64,000 nucleotides of DNA from Litoribacter ruber. Its GTDB lineage: Bacteria > Bacteroidota > Bacteroidia > Cytophagales > Cyclobacteriaceae. Each line of letters begins with the position of its first letter. Position 1 is the first letter of the stretch. Both the position numbers and the translations under genes were made by a program. The notes beneath the pieces were generated by a model that worked only from the letters and a program-made list of their open reading frames with translations, searched no databases and was not told where the DNA came from. Of the stretch, positions 45,758 to 54,859 are shown piece by piece. Where the stretch lies: positions 1-64,000 of the forward strand of contig NZ_JAHBGI010000014.1 of NCBI RefSeq assembly GCF_018500185.1. Direction: 5' to 3'.

Positions 45758-46229
45758 GGTCTTTGAAGCCAAAAGGCAGGAGTTCGTCTATGCCTGCAGC
45801 TTTGAGCACGCTCCCATCAGCGGCCAACATAAAGATCTCAATGGTTTGCCCGTACCGCTGCTCATACTCAGTGATGGTTTGCCTGCAAAACCCGCAGGGC
45901 GTCACAGAGACTGGTTTCTTTTCATCCCCTTTTCTGGCAGCAATGGCCAGCTTGAGCGGCTTGGCTTCCGGGTGGTTGGCATGGGCAAAACCCAGCACTA
46001 CCCTTTCGGCACAGTTGCCCACGGGAAAAGAGGCGTTTTCCTGATTGTTGGCAGAAAGCAGCTTCCCGTTATCCAATAAAAGTGCGGCTCCTACATGGAA
46101 TTTGGAATAGGGGGCATAAGCTTTCAATGCTGAAAGGCGGGCCTGCTCCACAAGATCCTGGATGTTTTCATCCAGCTCATTCCACTCAAAAGATTCCAGG
46201 CTAACGGTTTTTTCTATTTTCTTACTCAT
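45747..46229 (-). CDS. cdd: Cytidine deaminase
   Basis: A 160-aa homotetrameric-type cytidine deaminase for pyrimidine salvage. Zinc motifs are NCAERVVL (Cys, Glu) and PCGFCRQ (two Cys), with the substrate region YAPYSKFHVGAALLLDNG. It converts cytidine and deoxycytidine to the uridine forms. It overlaps the thuA gene tail-to-tail by 11 nt. Confidence 0.94.
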   Translation of the reverse strand: MSKKIEKTVSLESFEWNELDENIQDLVEQARLSALKAYAPYSKFHVGAALLLDNGKLLSANNQENASFPVGNCAERVVLGFAHANHPEAKPLKLAIAARKGDEKKPVSVTPCGFCRQTITEYEQRYGQTIEIFMLAADGSVLKAAGIDELLPFGFKDLNG

Positions 46230-46368
46230 ACAAAAAGGTGAATTTCAAAAGGGATTCAATTAACGAAAAAATTTGCAAATCGAGCCTATAGCGCTTATTT
46301 TTCGTGATTTATTTTTTCCTCTACAAATTATTGGCCATCTTCAAGCTGACCCTTTTAACCAAACTATT

Positions 46369-47706
46369 ATGCAAACCATCCTCATAATCGGGGCCGGAAA
46401 ATCTGCTACGGTTCTGATTGATTATTTAATAGAGAAAGCAAATTTAAAAAACCGCAAAATCATCTTAGCCGATACTTCTTTGGAGCTAGCCGAGAAGAAA
46501 ACCAAGGGGCAGCCCAATGCCGAGGCGGCCATACTTGACATCCACGACCAGCCAGCACGGGAGGCGCTGGTGCAACGGGCAGATTTGGTGATCTCCATGT
46601 TGCCCGCCTTTTTACACCCGGTGGTGGCAAGGGACTGCCTGAAATTTGGCAAGCATTTCTTCACCGCATCCTATGAATCCGATGATCTCCGGGCCATGGC
46701 AGAGGAGATCGAAAATAAAAACTTGCTCTTTTTGAATGAATGCGGCCTTGACCCGGGAATTGACCACATGTCGGCCATGAAGATTATTGACGAAGAGAAG
46801 AAAAAGGGGCATGAGATTACGATGTTTAAAAGCTTTACCGGCGGGCTATTGGCCCCAGAAAGTGAAGACAACCCCTGGAAATATAAATTCACCTGGAACC
46901 CCAGAAATGTGGTATTGGCTGGGCAAGGGGTGTCCAGATTTATCCGTAACGGCAAGCTGAAGTTTATCCCCTACCACATGCTGTTCCGAAGGACTGAGCC
47001 GATCCATTTTGATGAGGTTGGGGAATTTGATGGCTACCCTAACCGGGACTCCTTAAGTTACAGGAAAACTTATGGCCTTGAAAACATTCCTACCATCCTG
47101 CGGGGAACTTTGAGAAGGGCAGGTTTCTGCAAAAGCTGGGACGTGTTTGTACAGCTGGGCCTCACCGATGACAGTTTCCAGATGGACCTTCCCGATAATT
47201 TCACCAAAAGGATGTTTTTCAACAGCTTTCTCCCCTATCATGAAAGCCGAATGGAGGAGGACAAACTGCATGAACTCCTGCCCTGGATTGACGATGAGGT
47301 GATCGATAAGATTAAGTGGCTGGGCATGTTTTCCGATGAGCCCCTGCCTATCTTCAAGGGAAGTCCGGCCAAAATTCTACAGACGCTTTTGGAGGAAAAA
47401 TGGGCTTTGAAAGCTGATGACAAAGACATGATCGTGATGCAGCATCAATTTGAAGTCAAAACTGCCGAAGGGGTGGAAAAGATCACCTCCAGTCTGGTGA
47501 TCAAAGGCCAAAACCAGGATTACACGGCCATGGCCAAGACTGTAGGCCTGCCTTTAGCTATCGCAGTGGATCTATTCATGGATGGAAAACTTGACATTAA
47601 GGGCCTACAACTGCCCATTAAACCGGAAATCTATCTTCCAATCCTTGGGGAACTCGAAAAGCATGGCATTGTCTTCAACGAAAAGTCTGAGGCCATACCT
47701 GCCTAA
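46369..47706 (+). CDS. Saccharopine dehydrogenase family protein
   Basis: 445 aa from the ATG at 46369 (MQTILIIGAGKSATVLIDYL). An in-frame extension to 46273 is AT-rich and unlikely to be coding. It has the N-terminal NAD(P) domain GAGKSATVL, then the catalytic region NECGLDPGIDHMSAM and a C-terminal domain with SFTGGLLAPESEDNPWKYKF. It resembles saccharopine reductase (LYS9-like). In Bacteroidota it may serve lysine degradation or a related amino-acid dehydrogenase role. Confidence 0.85.
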   Translation: MQTILIIGAGKSATVLIDYLIEKANLKNRKIILADTSLELAEKKTKGQPNAEAAILDIHDQPAREALVQRADLVISMLPAFLHPVVARDCLKFGKHFFTASYESDDLRAMAEEIENKNLLFLNECGLDPGIDHMSAMKIIDEEKKKGHEITMFKSFTGGLLAPESEDNPWKYKFTWNPRNVVLAGQGVSRFIRNGKLKFIPYHMLFRRTEPIHFDEVGEFDGYPNRDSLSYRKTYGLENIPTILRGTLRRAGFCKSWDVFVQLGLTDDSFQMDLPDNFTKRMFFNSFLPYHESRMEEDKLHELLPWIDDEVIDKIKWLGMFSDEPLPIFKGSPAKILQTLLEEKWALKADDKDMIVMQHQFEVKTAEGVEKITSSLVIKGQNQDYTAMAKTVGLPLAIAVDLFMDGKLDIKGLQLPIKPEIYLPILGELEKHGIVFNEKSEAIPA

Positions 47707-48668
47707 AATACGATCCCATTTTGAGGTTTTACTTTTGGAGGGAAGTTGTTTTGACTTTCCTCCAATTGCTCCCTCAGGTTGATTTCAATCGCCACACTCA
47801 AACTCGACATTGGCGTGTCTTCCAGCCTGTTTTCAAACGGATCCTCAGTTCTCTCCCCTATCAGATCAAGGGCCAAGAATACGAAGGAAACCGCCAACGC
47901 CACCGGAATGGTTTTCCAGCCTAGTTCGCTGATAAAGACCATCGGAAGCAAGGTACAGTGAATGAAAACAAAAACTCTGGAGAAAAAGGTGTACTGTCTT
48001 GGTAATGGCGTGTTTTTAATCCTTTCGCTCATCCCCTGGATATCATTGAAGTCCACCAGGGTTTCTTCCATTTTCACAAAACGGTAATCACTGATCCAGC
48101 CTTTTTGGAATGCCCATTTGAGGTCCTCCCCTTGTCTTTGAAGTAGAAAATTGGGTGGGTTATCTTTCTTGACAAACTCGGCATATTCTTCAGGTTCCAA
48201 AAAAGGCTTTGCGTCCAAATAAGTGTTCTCATCCTCAAAAAGCTCCCGCTGTCGGGGCTCATTATAAAGATGTCTCTTTCTTAAAAACACTCTCAATGCG
48301 TTTACAAAAGCGAGGTGCCGATAGACAAGTTTTTGATGGAAAGCAGCCATCTCGGCATACTCGGCGTTATCCTGTGGGATGATCATGGTAATTACCTGCC
48401 TTGCCCAGGCACGGCTATAATTGACCATTAGCCCCCAAATTTTCCTGGCCTCCCACCATCTGTCGTAAGCGTGATCATTTTTAAAACCCAAAAAGATGGC
48501 TAGAGCAGTCCCCAGGGCGGCGATGGTGTAAGAGGGGATGTTGAAAAACACGATCTCATACACATCGTGCAGGATCACTATAAGCGTGGAAAGGGTGGTA
48601 TAATACAACAGCTGCCTCCAAGTATAATGAAGGATCAGTCCGGGTTTCAGGTTTCTGCTTACGATCAT
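47703..48668 (-). CDS. Bestrophin-family (UPF0187) chloride channel-like protein
   Basis: A 321-aa membrane protein. The N-terminal blocks LHYTWRQLLYYTTLSTLIVI and IAALGTALAIFLGFKNDHAY, then RWWEARKIWG, are diagnostic of bacterial bestrophins, which form pentameric ion channels. Four membrane segments are expected; the C-terminus has DLIGERTEDPFENRLEDTPM, a family signature. It is convergent with the saccharopine dehydrogenase gene (4-nt overlap). Confidence 0.9.
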   Translation of the reverse strand: MIVSRNLKPGLILHYTWRQLLYYTTLSTLIVILHDVYEIVFFNIPSYTIAALGTALAIFLGFKNDHAYDRWWEARKIWGLMVNYSRAWARQVITMIIPQDNAEYAEMAAFHQKLVYRHLAFVNALRVFLRKRHLYNEPRQRELFEDENTYLDAKPFLEPEEYAEFVKKDNPPNFLLQRQGEDLKWAFQKGWISDYRFVKMEETLVDFNDIQGMSERIKNTPLPRQYTFFSRVFVFIHCTLLPMVFISELGWKTIPVALAVSFVFLALDLIGERTEDPFENRLEDTPMSSLSVAIEINLREQLEESQNNFPPKVKPQNGIVF

Positions 48669-48705
48669 ATTGGCTAAAAAAAGTATTTATTACCTCTAAT
48701 ATACC

Positions 48706-49419
48706 TCAAAATATCAAAAGAAAGTCCTTCAGCAGGGAGGCATATTCCTGCGAGTACTCATTGTCGGCATTTTTTATAGTGAGGGTGCCTTCATTAATCT
48801 TGCCAATTTCCCCTAGGCCAAAAGAACGTATAACCCTGAGGGCCTGGCTACCGGGCTTATCATAAACCCGGGTAGAGGAAACCGGGCTGAATCCCAGTTG
48901 AACTGCAAGACTATTCAGCTCCTCCATCTGCCTTTCCGGAAGGATCACAAAAAATCTACCCTGCTGGGAAAGATGGGCTTTCACACCGTCCAATAGCTCC
49001 CCAAAAGAAAGGCTATTGGTATGAAGGGCCAAGTTGCGATTCTTTTTGGAACTCTGCAGGTGGTTTTCAAAATAGGGAGGATTGCTGACAATGAGGTCAA
49101 ACTTCTCCTTAGGGCGAAAAGATTGGAAGGGCTGGTGAAAAACCTGAAGCCTATCCGACCATGGGCAGTTTTGGAAATTGCCTCTGCTCTGCTCAAAAGC
49201 GCCATCCTCGATTTCAACCCCAGTGATTAAAGTGCTTGGGTACCGCTGGGCAAGCATCAGGGAGATCACCCCGCTGCCCGTCCCCACTTCTAAGGTTCTT
49301 TCAGGTTGGTCAAAAGAAGCAAGTGCCCCAAGCAAAACAGCATCCGTATTCACCTTCAGCGCACACCTGTCCTGCTCTACGGTGAATTGTTTAAACCGGA
49401 AGGGCTTGGCTACTTTCAT
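48706..49419 (-). CDS. trmN6: tRNA1(Val) (adenine(37)-N6)-methyltransferase
   Basis: A 237-aa SAM-dependent N6-adenine methyltransferase. The SAM motif is LEVGTGSGVISLMLAQRYP, and the catalytic NPPYF is followed by ENHLQSSKKNRNLALH. It starts with FRFKQFTVEQDRCALKVNTD, typical of the YfiC group. It overlaps rnhA by 4 nt, and the two are co-transcribed. Confidence 0.9.
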   Translation of the reverse strand: MKVAKPFRFKQFTVEQDRCALKVNTDAVLLGALASFDQPERTLEVGTGSGVISLMLAQRYPSTLITGVEIEDGAFEQSRGNFQNCPWSDRLQVFHQPFQSFRPKEKFDLIVSNPPYFENHLQSSKKNRNLALHTNSLSFGELLDGVKAHLSQQGRFFVILPERQMEELNSLAVQLGFSPVSSTRVYDKPGSQALRVIRSFGLGEIGKINEGTLTIKNADNEYSQEYASLLKDFLLIF

Positions 49420-49868
49420 GACAGGGCTTCATAGCCTTCATCTGGCGGCAGATTCCGCCCCATGGAGGCCTCCACGGCAAGTTGGTCGCACACTTCATTT
49501 TCCTTGTTGCCCGCATGGCCTTTTACCCAGACAAACTTTGGCTTGAAGCGCAGATGTAGTGGGATATAACGCTTCCACAAGTCCACGTTTTTCTTGTCTT
49601 TGAAGCCTTTTTTCTGCCATGACCAGATCCAGCCCTTTTCGACCGCATCTACCACGTATTTACTATCCGAATAGATGGTCACCGGGATGCCCTGCACCTT
49701 TAGCTCCTCCAACCCCTTGATCACTGCCAGCAGCTCCATGCGGTTGTTGGTAGTCCGCCGAAAGCCCTCAGAAAGTTCTTTGCGGTGGTCTTTGTACATC
49801 AAAACTGTCCCGTACCCTCCCGGCCCGGGATTCCCCTTGGCCGCTCCATCGGTATAAATTACGATCAT
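49416..49868 (-). CDS. rnhA: Ribonuclease HI
   Basis: A 150-aa RNase H that degrades RNA in RNA:DNA hybrids. The four acidic residues are in YTDGAAKGNPGPGG (Asp), NNRMELLAV (Glu), IYSDSKYVVDAV (Asp) and NEVCDQLA (Asp), with the His loop KGHAGNKEN. No hybrid-binding domain is present. It is first in the rnhA-trmN6 unit, 11 nt after marC on the same strand. Confidence 0.96.
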   Translation of the reverse strand: MIVIYTDGAAKGNPGPGGYGTVLMYKDHRKELSEGFRRTTNNRMELLAVIKGLEELKVQGIPVTIYSDSKYVVDAVEKGWIWSWQKKGFKDKKNVDLWKRYIPLHLRFKPKFVWVKGHAGNKENEVCDQLAVEASMGRNLPPDEGYEALS

Positions 49869-49879
49869 GTTATATTTCT

Positions 49880-50461
49880 TTAGAAGGAAACTCCTTCAAA
49901 TAAATTGCTCTTGAAAATCTTAATGGCAATAGATAGCAAAATAATGCCAAAAACTCTTCTCAACACATCCAACCCGGTTTTTCCGAGTTTTCTTTCCAGC
50001 CAGTTGGTGCTTTTCAGGACGATGTAGACAATGATCAGGTTGATCACGATTCCCACCCCGATATTGAGCTGGGTATATTCCGACTTGAGCGTCAAAATAG
50101 TGGTAAGTGTCCCCGCACCAGCAATCAGGGGGAAGGCGATGGGCACAATCGATGCGCTGTTGGTAGCCTCAGGATCTGGCTTGAAGATTTCTATCCCAAG
50201 GATCATCTCGGCACCCAGGGCAAAAATGATCAGGGCCCCGGCAATGGCAAAGTCATCCACCCCAATTCCAAAGAGGTTCAGAATTGATTTCCCCACCAGG
50301 AGAAACAAAACCATCAGGACCCCTGCAGCAATGGTGGCTTTTTCTGACTGGATATGCCCGACCTTCTGTCTAAGATTTATGATGATGGGAATTGAACCCA
50401 AGATGTCGATCACTGAAAACAGGATCAGCGTCACCGAAAGAATTTCTTTAAAATCGAGCAT
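49880..50461 (-). CDS. MarC-family integral membrane protein
   Basis: A 193-aa protein with about six membrane helices. It starts LSVTLILFSVIDILGSIPII and has AGALIIFALGAEMILGIEIF and PIAFPLIAGAGTLTTILTLK, which are MarC/NAAT family features. The function of the family is uncertain (amino-acid export has been suggested). It sits upstream of rnhA in the same direction. Confidence 0.9.
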   Translation of the reverse strand: MLDFKEILSVTLILFSVIDILGSIPIIINLRQKVGHIQSEKATIAAGVLMVLFLLVGKSILNLFGIGVDDFAIAGALIIFALGAEMILGIEIFKPDPEATNSASIVPIAFPLIAGAGTLTTILTLKSEYTQLNIGVGIVINLIIVYIVLKSTNWLERKLGKTGLDVLRRVFGIILLSIAIKIFKSNLFEGVSF

Positions 50462-50518
50462 AATTTAAATTTTGCGCGAAATTAACTTTTTTAATTCTGA
50501 TATTTCCAACAAGGCAAA

Positions 50519-51574
50519 TTAAAATTCTTTTAAGAAACCCTTAAGTTTTTCAAACTGCTCATCATCGATAGCAGGGAAGTTGGCGATTCGGAAGCTGATA
50601 TTCTTTAGGCTTCCGTAGCCACTCCCCATGACCAGCCCCTGCTTTTCGGCAGCAGCCTTGATTTCTGAGATCATGGACTCGGTCCCGGAAATGCCCAGGA
50701 CGGTTCTGCTCCGCTGTTCCGGAAACTTGTTCAGGTACCTAAACTTATCCTTGGAGGCCACGATGTTTTCCAGTTCCTGCATCCGGCCGCGCAGCTTCCT
50801 GTCGATAAATTGGATTTCTTCACGGTCCTGCAGGCTTCTTTGGAGCAGGTAAATGGCAAGCACATTTGGGGTGTAATGGGTCTGATACTGTCTGGCATTC
50901 TCGAGCATGAAATTCAAGCTATTGTACCGCCCGATTTCCCCGATCTGCTCGGCTTTTTGTACGGCCTTGGGGGAAAGGATCAGCACCCCCAAGCCTGCAG
51001 GAAGGCCAAAACATTTCTGAACGGAGGCAAACCAGATATCCGCCAAGCTGAAATCCAACTCGATCCCGCCCATGCTGCTGGTGGCGTCCACTGCCAGCAA
51101 TTTATTTGCAGCCTTTTCCCTAATTTCCGTCAAGGTCTCCATATTCACTTCGGAGGCATTGCTGGTCTCATTCTGCGTCAGACAGACAATGTCCGTGTCC
51201 AGAGGTATATCCACCTTAAAAGGCTCAATGCCCTGCTCTGGATCAAATTTGATCCCTTCGGTGGATTTATGGATATGCTTTGCATAATCAAACCATTTCT
51301 TGCCAAAAGCTCCCGAATACAAATGAAAGGTGCCCTTGATGGTCAAGGACTGGGAGATGATTTCCCAGTTTTCTGTGGCGCTAGAGGTAAAAAGCAGCTG
51401 ATAATCATCGGGCATGTGCAGTTTTTCTTTGAACAGCTGTATCACTTCCTGATACATGTTCATAAAGGTCCGGCTGCGGTGGTTGGCGCTCAGGATGTCC
51501 TTATCAAAGGCCTCCTGGAAATATTTTGGCAGCTGGGGGAAAACCTGTGAAGGTCCTGGGGAAAAAGAAATCAT
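50519..51574 (-). CDS. Class V aminotransferase (phosphoserine aminotransferase-like)
   Basis: A 351-aa PLP enzyme. It opens ISFSPGPSQVFPQL, with LFTSSATENWEIISQSL and LLAVDATSSMGGIELDF, and the PLP Lys187 in SVQKCFGLPAGLGVLIL. The layout is close to SerC/alanine-glyoxylate aminotransferases; phosphoserine aminotransferase is the best guess. It lies 4 nt downstream of aroQ on the same strand. Confidence 0.8.
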   Translation of the reverse strand: MISFSPGPSQVFPQLPKYFQEAFDKDILSANHRSRTFMNMYQEVIQLFKEKLHMPDDYQLLFTSSATENWEIISQSLTIKGTFHLYSGAFGKKWFDYAKHIHKSTEGIKFDPEQGIEPFKVDIPLDTDIVCLTQNETSNASEVNMETLTEIREKAANKLLAVDATSSMGGIELDFSLADIWFASVQKCFGLPAGLGVLILSPKAVQKAEQIGEIGRYNSLNFMLENARQYQTHYTPNVLAIYLLQRSLQDREEIQFIDRKLRGRMQELENIVASKDKFRYLNKFPEQRSRTVLGISGTESMISEIKAAAEKQGLVMGSGYGSLKNISFRIANFPAIDDEQFEKLKGFLKEF

Positions 51575-51578
51575 CGGT

Positions 51579-52007
51579 TTATTTTTTTAGATCCTGAAAA
51601 TATTGAAGGCCCAAACGGTAGCCTTGAAGCCCCAGTCCAGAAATCATGCCTGCGCACTCCTGGCTGATGATGCTTTTGTGGCGGAAGGTTTCCCTTTTAT
51701 AAATGTTACTGATGTGAATTTCCAGCACGGGCACGCTTATCCCCGCAATGGCATCGGATATGGCCACAGATGTATGCGTATAACCACCAGCATTGAGCAA
51801 AACACCATCAAAATCACGGCCTGCCTCATGGATTTTATTGATGAGCTCCCCTTCAATGTTACTTTGGAAATAGTGAAGCTCCATATTTGCAAAATCAGCC
51901 TGGAGGGTTTCGAAAAACTCCTCGAAAGTCTGGCTTCCATAAATATGCGGTTCACGTGTCCCCAAAAGATTGAGGTTTGGCCCGTTGATGATCAGGATTT
52001 TGAGCAT
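51579..52007 (-). CDS. aroQ: 3-dehydroquinate dehydratase, type II
   Basis: A 142-aa shikimate pathway enzyme. Signature blocks: INGPNLNLLGTREPHIYG (Asn, Arg, Tyr of the active site), LNAGGYTHTSVAISDAI and EIHISNIYKRETFRHKSI. Normal length. It probably forms an operon with the aminotransferase gene. Confidence 0.96.
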   Translation of the reverse strand: MLKILIINGPNLNLLGTREPHIYGSQTFEEFFETLQADFANMELHYFQSNIEGELINKIHEAGRDFDGVLLNAGGYTHTSVAISDAIAGISVPVLEIHISNIYKRETFRHKSIISQECAGMISGLGLQGYRLGLQYFQDLKK

Positions 52008-52367
52008 AATGCGCTAGGTCGGTTTGAAAGAAAAGTGAAAAGATTGAAACTAGGAACGTTCCATAGGTTAAATTTAGGGATTGGAAAGGAGATTAAAAAA
52101 TGGAGGGAGACCGAAGACCGAAGACGGAAGACAGGATTCACGTGATGCGAATAGAAAAGGGACACAGAGTTTCGCAGAGTTTTTAAAAGGAGTTACACGG
52201 AGTTTTCCTCTTCGCGGAGGTAAATGGCCTCAAAGTGCACAAAACTTGCCTGTGGGCAGTCAGCTGCTCCCGTGAACCATGGTCTGTGGACCGTGGACTA
52301 TATATTATGGACTATGGACCATGGTCTGTGGACTGTGGTCTGTGGACTATCAACTATTAACTATACC
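52008..52367. repeat. Intergenic word repeats before xerD
   Basis: 52107-52134 is a GACCGAAGACCGAAGACGG array, 52154-52220 has CACAGAGTTTCGCAGAG words, and 52270-52365 is a GGACTATGGACCATGGTCTG array that runs to within 2 nt of the xerD ATG. An open frame crosses this region, but it is made of repeats. Confidence 0.85.
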
Positions 52368-53276
52368 ATGAACTGGGAAAAAGCAATAAAGCAATTTGAA
52401 TATTATCTCAAGATCGAGAAGTCATTGAGCAAGAATTCTGTCTTGGCGTATAAGCAGGATATGTTCAAGCTGAAATCTTTTGCGGAAAATTTTTACCCGG
52501 ATCTCACCCCCCTCACCTTGACGTACAGGCATCTGCAGGATTTTACGATCGAGCTTGGAAAGATGGGCATTTCGGCTTTTACGCAGGCCAGGATCATAAG
52601 CGGGATCAAGGCATTTTATAAGTTTTTGATGTATGAGGACCTCATCACCGAAGATCCAGCCCAACTCCTGGAGGCACCCAAATTGGGCCGAAAACTGCCT
52701 GAGACGCTCAGTTATGAGGAAATCACCCAAATGCTGGAATGCATACAGCTTGGCGAAAAGGAAGGCCACCGCAACCGGGCCATGATCGAAACCCTGTATG
52801 CCAGCGGGCTGCGGGTGTCGGAGCTCACCGACCTGAAGCTGGGCAACATTTATAAAGACATTGGCTTTCTCCGCGTTATCGGAAAAGGCAACAAAGAGCG
52901 GCTGGTCCCCATTGGGAAAGAGGCTTTGAAATACTTGGAACTATATTTGAAGCACAGCAGAAAGGAAGTCACACCTGCCAAGGGGCATGAGGAGTTTGTA
53001 TTTTTGAACAATCGGGGGAAGAAGCTTTCCAGAGTGATGGTATTTTTGATCATTAAGAAGCTTGCAGAAGCAGCCGGGATCCGCAAAAGCGTGAGTCCGC
53101 ACACCTTTAGGCATTCTTTTGCCACCCATCTTATAGAAGGTGGCGCTGATCTGAGAGCCGTGCAGGATATGCTGGGTCATGAAAGCATCACCACCACGGA
53201 AATCTACACCCATCTGGACAGGGATTATTTGAGGCAGGTATTGACGGAATTCCACCCGAGAGGAAAAACTTTTTAA
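52368..53276 (+). CDS. xerD: Tyrosine recombinase XerD
   Basis: 302 aa from the ATG at 52368 (MNWEKAIKQFEYYLKIEKSL), the usual XerD length. It has the SAM-like core-binding domain followed by catalytic residues: Arg in SGLRVSELTDL, Lys in GKGNKERLVP, His/Arg in HTFRHSFATHL, His in LGHESITTTEIYTHL with the Tyr nucleophile. It resolves chromosome dimers at dif with XerC and the FtsK translocase encoded downstream. The region before the ATG is all repeat words, so leader and promoter lie within them. Confidence 0.92.
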   Translation: MNWEKAIKQFEYYLKIEKSLSKNSVLAYKQDMFKLKSFAENFYPDLTPLTLTYRHLQDFTIELGKMGISAFTQARIISGIKAFYKFLMYEDLITEDPAQLLEAPKLGRKLPETLSYEEITQMLECIQLGEKEGHRNRAMIETLYASGLRVSELTDLKLGNIYKDIGFLRVIGKGNKERLVPIGKEALKYLELYLKHSRKEVTPAKGHEEFVFLNNRGKKLSRVMVFLIIKKLAEAAGIRKSVSPHTFRHSFATHLIEGGADLRAVQDMLGHESITTTEIYTHLDRDYLRQVLTEFHPRGKTF

Positions 53277-53297
53277 CCAAACAACCATACCGTACCC

Positions 53298-53405
53298 ATG
53301 AGCAATAAGCGTAAATTCCAGCCATTACTTTACATTTTGGGCTTTGTCATCCTTGCCCTATTGGCCTTCTTTTTATATATCATGATTTCTCAACCGGAGA
53401 TTTAG
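53298..53405 (+). CDS. Small single-span membrane protein
   Basis: A 35-aa frame 21 nt after xerD: MSNKRKFQPLLYILGFVILA, then LLAFFLYIMISQPEI. It has a basic N-terminus, one strong membrane helix and a short polar tail. Position right after xerD and the clean hydrophobic profile suggest a real gene. Function unknown. Confidence 0.5.
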   Translation: MSNKRKFQPLLYILGFVILALLAFFLYIMISQPEI

Positions 53406-53772
53406 GGGAAGAGGTGGAAGCCTGCCATCCCTTTGGGGAGGTAAACCTAACTCGGCAGAGGCAGGACCGGAGCAAAAACAAGGGTCACCAAGGACACAAA
53501 GGATAAAAGAAGTTACACAAAGTTTCTTTCCCGCCAAGAAGGGAGACCGGAGACGAAAGAAAAAAAGCACAAAGGTTCCGAGGCAGAGAGAGAGGGGGTG
53601 GAGAAAATGAAAACTGCGATCTTTGCGATTCCTTGGCGGTCTTTGCGAGAAACTTTTAAAAAAGGACCGAAGACGGGAGAAGGATATTGGTGGGGTTGAA
53701 TGATGGAAGTCTTTTAAATTTGGCCTAACTTGCAAGGCGAAATTTTGAGTCAGAGCTAAACCCGTTTGCATT
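53406..53772. repeat. Intergenic word repeats before pyrD
   Basis: 53421-53469 is a 49-bp element that recurs in reverse complement at 62761-62809 with few differences (contains CTTTGGGGAGGTAAACC and GGCAGAGGCAGGACCG). The rest is CAAGGACACAAAGG, GACCGGAGACG and TTTGCGATTCC type words. No gene is seen. Confidence 0.85.
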
Positions 53773-54813
53773 GTGTACAAATCCCTTATTAAGCCCATTT
53801 TATTCAGAAAACAGCCCGAAGCAGCCCACCATTTCACGTTTTCATTGACCAAGAGGGTTTTCAACCTTCCGATAATCAAGCAGGTGGTCAAAAGCCAGTA
53901 TTCTTTGGAGGACAAGCTTTTGGAAAGGGAGGTTTTTGGACTGAAGTTCAAAAACCCTATCGGCTTGGCTGCCGGGTTTGACAAGGACGCCAAATTGATT
54001 GATGAAATGGCCATGCTGGGTTTTGGCTTTATCGAGATTGGAACCCTGACGCCTAAACCGCAGGAGGGCAACCCTCAGCCCAGGCTTTTCCGCCTGCCTC
54101 AAGACGAAGCCCTCATCAACCGCATGGGTTTTAACAACGGAGGTGTAGACGAGGCAATTCTAAGACTTAAAAAACGCAAATCAGACGTAATCATCGGCGG
54201 CAACATCGGAAAAAACAAGGTGACTCCAAACGAGGATGCTGACAAGGATTACCTGTACTGCCTAGAGGCATTGCATCCTTACGTGGACTACTTTGTGGTG
54301 AATGTAAGCTCGCCAAACACCCCCAATTTGCGTGACCTGCAGGAAAAAGAGCCGTTGAAAAAACTGCTACTCACCGTAAAGGCCGCCAACGACAAGAAAC
54401 CTCACCCTAAACCAATTCTGCTGAAAATTGCCCCTGATCTCACGGATGGGCAGCTTGACGACATCGTTGATATTGTCAAAGAAACGCAGATTGACGGCGT
54501 GATAGCCACCAACACCACCATCGACCGATCCGCACTGACAACCTCTAAAAACGAAGTGGAATCCATAGGGGCAGGTGGAGTCAGTGGCAAGGTTTTGAAA
54601 AACAGAAGTACAGAAGTGATCCGCTATTTGGCAGAAAAGTCAGGGAAGGCTTTCCCTATCATCGGGGTGGGTGGCATATTTACCGCCCAGGATGCCATTA
54701 AGAAGTTGGAGGCTGGCGCATCGTTGGTGCAGGTCTATTCAGGCATGATATACGAGGGGCCGGGCATCGTGAAGGAAATTAAAAAAGGGTTGCTCCGTTA
54801 TTACAAAGGCTGA
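53773..54813 (+). CDS. pyrD: Dihydroorotate dehydrogenase (quinone), class 2
   Basis: A 346-aa membrane-associated flavoenzyme of pyrimidine synthesis that passes electrons to menaquinone. The start is GTG at 53773 ([20 protein letters not shown]), giving the N-terminal amphipathic helix of class 2 enzymes. Other blocks: [44 protein letters not shown] (catalytic Ser region) and [11 protein letters not shown]. Confidence 0.96.
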   Translation: MYKSLIKPILFRKQPEAAHHFTFSLTKRVFNLPIIKQVVKSQYSLEDKLLEREVFGLKFKNPIGLAAGFDKDAKLIDEMAMLGFGFIEIGTLTPKPQEGNPQPRLFRLPQDEALINRMGFNNGGVDEAILRLKKRKSDVIIGGNIGKNKVTPNEDADKDYLYCLEALHPYVDYFVVNVSSPNTPNLRDLQEKEPLKKLLLTVKAANDKKPHPKPILLKIAPDLTDGQLDDIVDIVKETQIDGVIATNTTIDRSALTTSKNEVESIGAGGVSGKVLKNRSTEVIRYLAEKSGKAFPIIGVGGIFTAQDAIKKLEAGASLVQVYSGMIYEGPGIVKEIKKGLLRYYKG

Positions 54814-54859
54814 GATTTTTTATATTTCAGTTCTATTTATCAAAAAACCAACTGGTTAA

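Noticed and set aside
46273-46368. N-terminal extension of the saccharopine dehydrogenase family protein
   Set aside because: AT-rich, not protein-like, and the nucleotide-binding strand starts directly after the ATG at 46369.
52224-52367. N-terminal extension of XerD
   Set aside because: The extension translates the GGACTATGGACC word array; the ATG at 52368 gives the normal XerD length.
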